A DNA stretch of 64,000 nucleotides. It comes from Leptodactylus fallax (Eukaryota > Chordata > Amphibia > Anura > Leptodactylidae). The position numbers and the translations under genes were made by a program. Of this stretch, positions 59,440 through 64,000 are shown in pieces. Numbering within the stretch: the first letter of the stretch is position 1; every line of letters begins with the position of its first letter. The stretch is from positions 6,987,001 through 7,051,000 of the forward strand of contig CAMRHE010000028.1 in NCBI GenBank assembly GCA_947044405.1, given 5' to 3'. Under the pieces are notes generated by a model that was not told the origin of the DNA, did not search any database, and saw nothing but the letters and a program-made list of their open reading frames with translations.

Positions 59440-59760
59440 CTTAAAGGGGATTTCCAACTCATAATTTTATTATTTAATAAGGCTGCTGAGGGATCCTTAA
59501 ACATAACAAACCAGTACTCACCTCTCCCTGGGCCTATGTATCCAGCGTCTGCAGCTCTGTATACAAGTCTCCGGCTGACGTCACCTTTGACATCCTATTT
59601 GTGCAGCCAATCACAGGACTCAGCAGTAACCTCTTTCCAAGCACCATGTGACTGCTGTAAAGAGGTCACCGCTGAGGAATGTGACAAATGGATCTGCCGA
59701 CACTGGAAACGGAGGCCCACGGAGAGGTGAGTATGTTTCCTAAAGATACATGTTCCTGAT
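59440..59760. repeat. Palindromic repeat fragment
   Basis: Starts TTAAAGGGGATTTCCAAC. ACTCACCTCTCC (59517-59528) pairs with GGAGAGGTGAGT (59721-59732). The same CTCACCTCTCC word occurs inside the elements near 4790 and 20885, so these may share an ancestral core. Confidence 0.5.
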
Positions 59761-60680
59761 AGTTGCCATGTCTACCTGTGCTGGGTGCATCTTTTGGAGT
59801 TGCGATCCTTCTTCCCCCATTCACTGTTCTGTGTACTTAGTCTGATGCAAATGAACTCCGATCAATTTGGAGGGGGGGAATGTACTAAAATAGACACAGC
59901 AGTTTTCTGTTGCAAAAGTGTCACATTTTCAGTGCACGGCCATTTTGCAACCTGTTTGCCACTTTTTAGATAAGTGGGTGAAGCAGGTTGGAGGTCAAGG
60001 CATCCTGGCGCAGGGACATCTCAGCCCTACAGATAACTATACTCATGCCATGAGCGACACCTGAACTTTATGCCAGCTCCTGACTAGTGCAGGTTTAGTG
60101 GGACCTCGCAAGATGTAGCAGATTTCTTAAGTGGAGCCTCTTCAGGCATATCTCACACCTGCGAAGGAAACGCCAGTCTTACTCAATCCCCCCATTGTGT
60201 TTCTTGCACTAACACCTCTCCTCTATGTATTAGTGCTGACTTAGTCATCTGATTCCCTGTGCTGTGGCTGCAGGGTGAGGCAGCGGCAGCCATGACTTTT
60301 ATCACCTGCGCGGCCCCCCTCAGGCCCTGCACTAGTCAGTTTCACCTGCTGTGTTACTATATGTCACGTAGGCCCAGTCGGATACAATCATGTGATAGAA
60401 ATCCAGCATCATCCAGCACAGACGTGTGACTGTACATTTATTATATATGTCTTGTGCATGAATCAGTGACCGGAATTTTCTAAAACACAACAAGCTTTTG
60501 TGCATTAACCAATGACTAGAATTTACTGTACAGTCTCAGCCTTTTATTACAGTAATCTGTAACCAGCAGATTGCACATAATCTGAGGCATTCAGTGTACA
60601 GTAACTATACATAACCCCGGACACTCCACAATGACTAATCAGTAACCAGTATTTACCAAATAACCCAGACAACACCCCCA
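59761..60680. other. No gene seen; immediate upstream region of UPP2
   Basis: Largely non-repetitive. Nothing coding was recognised. The proximal promoter begins near 60689. Confidence 0.4.
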
Positions 60681-60688
60681 CAACAGCA

Positions 60689-60770
60689 GCCAATCAGAGG
60701 CCTAGGAGCGACAGGCCTCATATGACGTCACCTTCCGTTATAAGAACCGCCTTCATGGTGACATCAGCAC
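60689..60770 (+). promoter_or_regulatory. UPP2: UPP2 core promoter: CCAAT, CRE, TATA
   Basis: CCAAT is at 60690-60694, a perfect cAMP-response palindrome TGACGTCA at 60723-60730, and TATAAG at 60739-60744. The spacing is that of a classical focused promoter, so transcription would start near 60768-60775 and give a 5' UTR of about 100 nt. The CRE suggests control by CREB/ATF-type factors, which would fit a liver enzyme responsive to fasting or circadian signals; that is inference. Confidence 0.6.
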
Positions 60771-60868
60771 AGGACTTCTCTTTAGCTGAAGTTTATCATC
60801 TGCAGCAACAGATAGAAAAGACCTGAGGAACAGATTATTGTGGATTGAGACCTCTCTGGGGATAAGCA

Positions 60869-60930
60869 ATGGCTCCGATTTTAGCAGATAACAGCAGCTC
60901 AAAGTTACCTGAAAGGGACAATTATGTAAA
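60869..60930 (+). CDS. UPP2: Uridine phosphorylase 2, coding exon 1
   Basis: Encodes MAPILADNSSSKLPERDNYV and the first two bases of the next codon. The start ATG has G at -3 and G at +4, and an in-frame TAA lies two codons upstream (60863-60865), which fixes this as the first possible start. The exon ends before a strong donor, GTAAGT (60931-60936). The N-terminal segment is the variable tail of the protein, ahead of the conserved core. The enzyme family splits uridine with phosphate into uracil and ribose-1-phosphate in the cytosol. Confidence 0.85.
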
Positions 60931-62224
60931 GTAAGTGCATGATGTGGAAGGGCGGCGAATAGAAAAGAAAGGCTAAAATCACTATAAAAGCCCGGGAATT
61001 TTGTCTTCCCTTATAGCCCGCGCCATAGCTACGGCCGCCTCTCCCTAATCTGTTATATATATGGATAGAGATAGGATCTGATCTTATCTATAGAGATAGC
61101 CACTCTCTGATTTGTTGCTGTTTCGCACAGGGGCAACCTCACCCCATGCAAAAATAGCAGTGAAAACAGGGGGTTTGTACTAGTTTTTGGTAATTCTGTG
61201 TTTTTGCTTTTTCAATGTCCTAAACCTTTTGAATAAAAATCAGATGTGTGCCTCAGACCAGACACAATGCCGGTCACGCTCAGCTTCAGCTGCACCAACT
61301 TTTTCTAAAACATTCGCCAATGTATTTACTGCCAAAAAGTTGTTGAAATAAATTGGTAAATGAATTTTATCGGATTGGAATTGGATTGCGGGGTTTTTGA
61401 TGTTTTTGATCCCAGCGTCATCTTTCTACACGTGGCACGGTCTGACACTGACATTGATAAATTTGCCATCTAGTAACTCTGCCTATTGGACTATTACGGT
61501 ACATCATGTGTCTATCTGGACCCATATTATGGTCATACGTGTACTGATGGGCTTTGTCACTGGCAGCAATGCTTGTAGGGAAGAAGAGTCCTGTAATATG
61601 AGACGAGACGTGCTGTAGGGTTATGTGGCAGATGGAGCATCAGCCACTTGTCGCAGTTCACACTGTTGCATTATGCAGTTTTCATATAGGTTGTATTACT
61701 AGCCATAACCGGGAACAGTTGTAGTATATAAGAATATTAGAAAGTTAGGTATTTTTTATCCCCCAGGCTGCGCCTGCCCAGGGTGCTCCACCTGTCACTA
61801 CTGTAGGGGACGCCTTGAGGCTACAATATCCTAAATACCTGAAGTTTCATTTCTGATCTCACTCGTGTCTAAAGCTGTAAAAGCTTTACAAGACGCAGTC
61901 ACATTCTCTAGTTTAATGATTGGAAAGTGTTAAACAAGCAACTGTTAGGCGATGTTTTGTGGGCGCTGTATGAATGGATTTTGGGGCACTCTGGGGGCGT
62001 CAATATAAATCCAGCCCTGTCTTATACGCTCATCTTTGCACCCAAAATAATGTTTATCTAAATTCCTTTTAATTTAGGAGAACCTCTTAATAATGAATAT
62101 ATTTCTTATGGTAAAGGGGGACATGGCACCCTAGTAATAGGATTGTGTACAGAAGGCTATATTATATACATATATACTATATATACAGAGATTATCACTC
62201 CTGATATTTGCTTCTCTTCTTCAG
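60931..62224 (+). other. UPP2 intron 1
   Basis: 1294 bp, from GTAAGT to a pyrimidine-rich TTGCTTCTCTTCTTCAG. It joins phase 2 on both sides, so the codon AAC is split across it. It includes short stretches of AT-rich sequence and no recognisable repeat apart from small patches. Confidence 0.8.
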
Positions 62225-62342
62225 CAATGCATTAGGATATGTTAAAAACCCCCATCTGGACCTGTTATCGGAGGATATCCTTTACCATTTTGACTTGGGA
62301 ACACGGACACATGACCTGCCCTCCATGTTTGGGGATGTTAAG
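62225..62342 (+). CDS. UPP2: Uridine phosphorylase 2, coding exon 2
   Basis: Encodes NALGYVKNPHLDLLSEDILY followed by HFDLGTRTHDLPSMFGDVK. The run VKNPxLDL-x2-EDILYHxDLGT-x-THxLPxMFGDVK is the conserved start of vertebrate uridine phosphorylases, and the spelling fits UPP2 better than UPP1. The acceptor is CTTCTTCAG and the donor AAG|GTAATT. Exon 1 plus exon 2 gives 60 residues. The next exon (expected to begin with FVCVGG) is not in this window, so the gene continues to the right. The active-site residues are not reached. Confidence 0.9.
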
Positions 62343-63479
62343 GTAATTGATAAATCGCCAGACATTACTATGTGTGAATGGTAGAAAGATTTAAAGGGGC
62401 GTTGCTCTGTTTTTTTACATGTCCATGTAGCCCTATGTAGATTTGTGGATAATTAATAGTTAAACATTTTTGAAAATATAACTAATTAAATTTTTTGCAG
62501 AATTCTATAGATTTATTTTAACCATGTTAGTGGTGACAGTTTGTTGTCTTGATCGGTTGCCAATGGCTACGACCATGAATGCTGTCTTGCAAGTCTATTG
62601 TCTTGATCCATCATGGGATCAGAGCAATGGACTGAAAGGTCAGCAGAATGACTGATGCAGTGAAGAGCCCTTTGCATCTGCCTACTTTCTTCCATCTTGG
62701 TAGTTTATTGTCTTAGATGATACACTTATATATACAGGACTTTTTATTAAGTTGTGAAAATAAACAAAAAACATCAAAAATAAAAATGACCATTACAGTG
62801 AGCGGAGATGGATGCAGATGAACGGGGGATCCGTCGATCAGTCATTAGTCGGCTTTTCAGTCTGTTTCCCTATGACGGATCAGAATAACGGACTTGAATA
62901 ATGGCTGAAAGTGTATAAAGGGAAGCCGTGGATGTAGAATTTGTGTGAAAAATCCTGTATAGACATATTATGAAATTCTGTTGAATAATTCATTCACTTG
63001 TATACTTGCTGGCGATTTCAGTGGACGTCCAGCAGGGCCGTTTTGCATTTTACTTTGGGACCTTAAGATGTCTGCACAGTAACTCTTCTGAATATATACA
63101 CAATGTGAAAAGTCCCTTTAAGCAATCTCTAATATGTCCTGCTGCTAGCACCGGCTGGCACTATAAGATAAGTACAGCGCTGACTGCAGACGATACCCTG
63201 CTCACCTCTGCGCGCTCACATGCTGTTCGCACGCTCGGTGTATAATCTTGTATTTTCCATACATTGTTCTGGCAGACTATTCTCAGGAGCAGACGTGGGC
63301 GGCCGCCATTTATTACATTCTACTCTAGCAATGGGAAGTGATTACTCAGCATTTTATTTCCGAGGGCTGTACATGTAAGGATCACAATTTACATTATTGC
63401 AGTGAAAACAATGAGGCGAGCAGCGAGGAGCTGCCATGTGCAACACCCATAGATCATTACATTATATTCATAAGTCTGC
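62343..63479 (+). other. UPP2 intron 2 (part); no other gene seen
   Basis: From the donor GTAATT onward. A repeat-like segment lies near 62530-62900. Nothing coding was recognised. The Tc1 remnant at 63480-63931 lies within this intron if the next UPP2 exon is beyond 64000. Confidence 0.5.
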
Positions 63480-63931
63480 ATAGCAATGGTGGGGGCGACC
63501 TCAGGGTTCGCTACGTCTACATCCGCACAAGATCTGTGCTTAGTTCTCAAAGATGGCGGCGGGAACAACCTCCCTGCCCAGTTCTGCCAAAAACTGTCTA
63601 CAAATACTGAGAAGGATGAATTGATGGAAGGCAAAGGGCAAAGGTCACACAAAATAATGATCTTCTGTGGATGTTGCTTGCTCCAATCCGTCTGTCTCTT
63701 CATGTCATCCCGGACAGACTGGATGATGCTGAGATCAGGGCTATATCTGTGGGGGCCGTATCATCACTTCCAGGACTCCTCCTCCAAAGGGCAAAGGTCA
63801 CACCAAATATTGAGGGGATTTACATTTCTCCTTATTCACTTTATAAAATAAACTATTAACCCTTTTATTTCTTAAAGTATTCTTACTGTGTAGCAGTAAG
63901 CACACTTGACTAAAACTTTTGCACAGTACTG
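63480..63931. pseudogene. Rearranged Tc1-like transposase remnant
   Basis: On the + strand, 63510-63650 reads STSAQDLCLVLKDGGGNNLP then AQFCQKL…GKGQRSH, which matches the C-terminal part of a Tc1-like transposase (pattern STxxDLWxVLQDxWNNLPAxFLQKL … KGGHTK). 63670-63780 reads, on the minus strand, SPDLSIIQSVRDDMKRQTDW, the region that should lie just N-terminal to it. 63780-63850 returns to the + strand. The right inverted repeat CTAAAACTTTTGCACAGTAC ends at 63931 next to TA. The element has an internal inversion and cannot code for an enzyme. Confidence 0.7.
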
Positions 63932-64000
63932 TACATATAATAATTTCCCACAAAGCTATATATCTGGTCTATTTGTTGATGTCAGTAGATTGGATAGAAT

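Noticed and set aside
53284..60680. Exons of ACVR1 or another expected UPP2 neighbour
   Set aside because: In mammals ACVR1 lies upstream of UPP2 on the opposite strand, but I found no cysteine-rich or kinase-like segment on the minus strand here.

Overview
This window is vertebrate nuclear DNA, almost certainly from a frog. It has one spliced metabolic gene at the right edge: the first two coding exons of a uridine phosphorylase of the UPP2 type, on the + strand. The rest is roughly 60 kb of upstream sequence packed with DNA transposons, hairpin MITEs, one nearly intact LTR retrotransposon and many minisatellites. The frog assignment is inference from the MITE types (ends like GGGTGGGTTCACAC flanked by TTA, hAT-like ends CAGTGGCGTAACTA) and the Tc1/Gypsy mix. 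No bacterial or phage gene, rRNA, tRNA or CRISPR array was seen.

Layout. 1-12 kb: a TTA-flanked MITE, a ~147-bp tandem repeat (2.9-4.3 kb), an hAT-type non-autonomous element (4597-6845, 8-bp target duplication) holding a 31-bp minisatellite and a 5'-truncated LINE reverse-transcriptase fragment, a second 31-bp minisatellite, and a solo LTR on the minus strand (11637-12079). 12-24 kb: hairpin MITEs and more minisatellites of 29-31 bp. 24.4-29.6 kb: one 5.1-kb array of 11/12-bp units, almost without G on the + strand, with higher-order duplications. 29.6-33 kb: a short unique stretch, then arrays of 19-bp and 23-bp units. 33.2-34.1 kb: a dead Tc1 element. 34-37.8 kb: palindromic MITEs. 37794-46411: a complete Ty3/Gypsy element with 1124-bp LTRs that differ at about five sites, an intact gag, an intact pol in the -1 frame, and a good candidate frameshift signal. 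47638-49203: a Tc1/mariner element with an intact 337-aa DD37E transposase. 49.9-50.9 kb: a 108-bp tandem repeat interrupted by a palindromic insertion. 52-60 kb: palindromic MITEs. 60.69-62.34 kb: UPP2 promoter (CCAAT, CRE, TATA), exon 1 and exon 2. 63.48-63.93 kb: a rearranged Tc1 remnant.

The only host gene supported by splice sites plus protein family resemblance is UPP2; its remaining exons lie beyond the right edge. The two elements that could still be active are the Gypsy element and the DD37E element. Several minisatellites look like variants of one short unit and may share an origin. All calls come from reading by eye; no alignment or database search was run.
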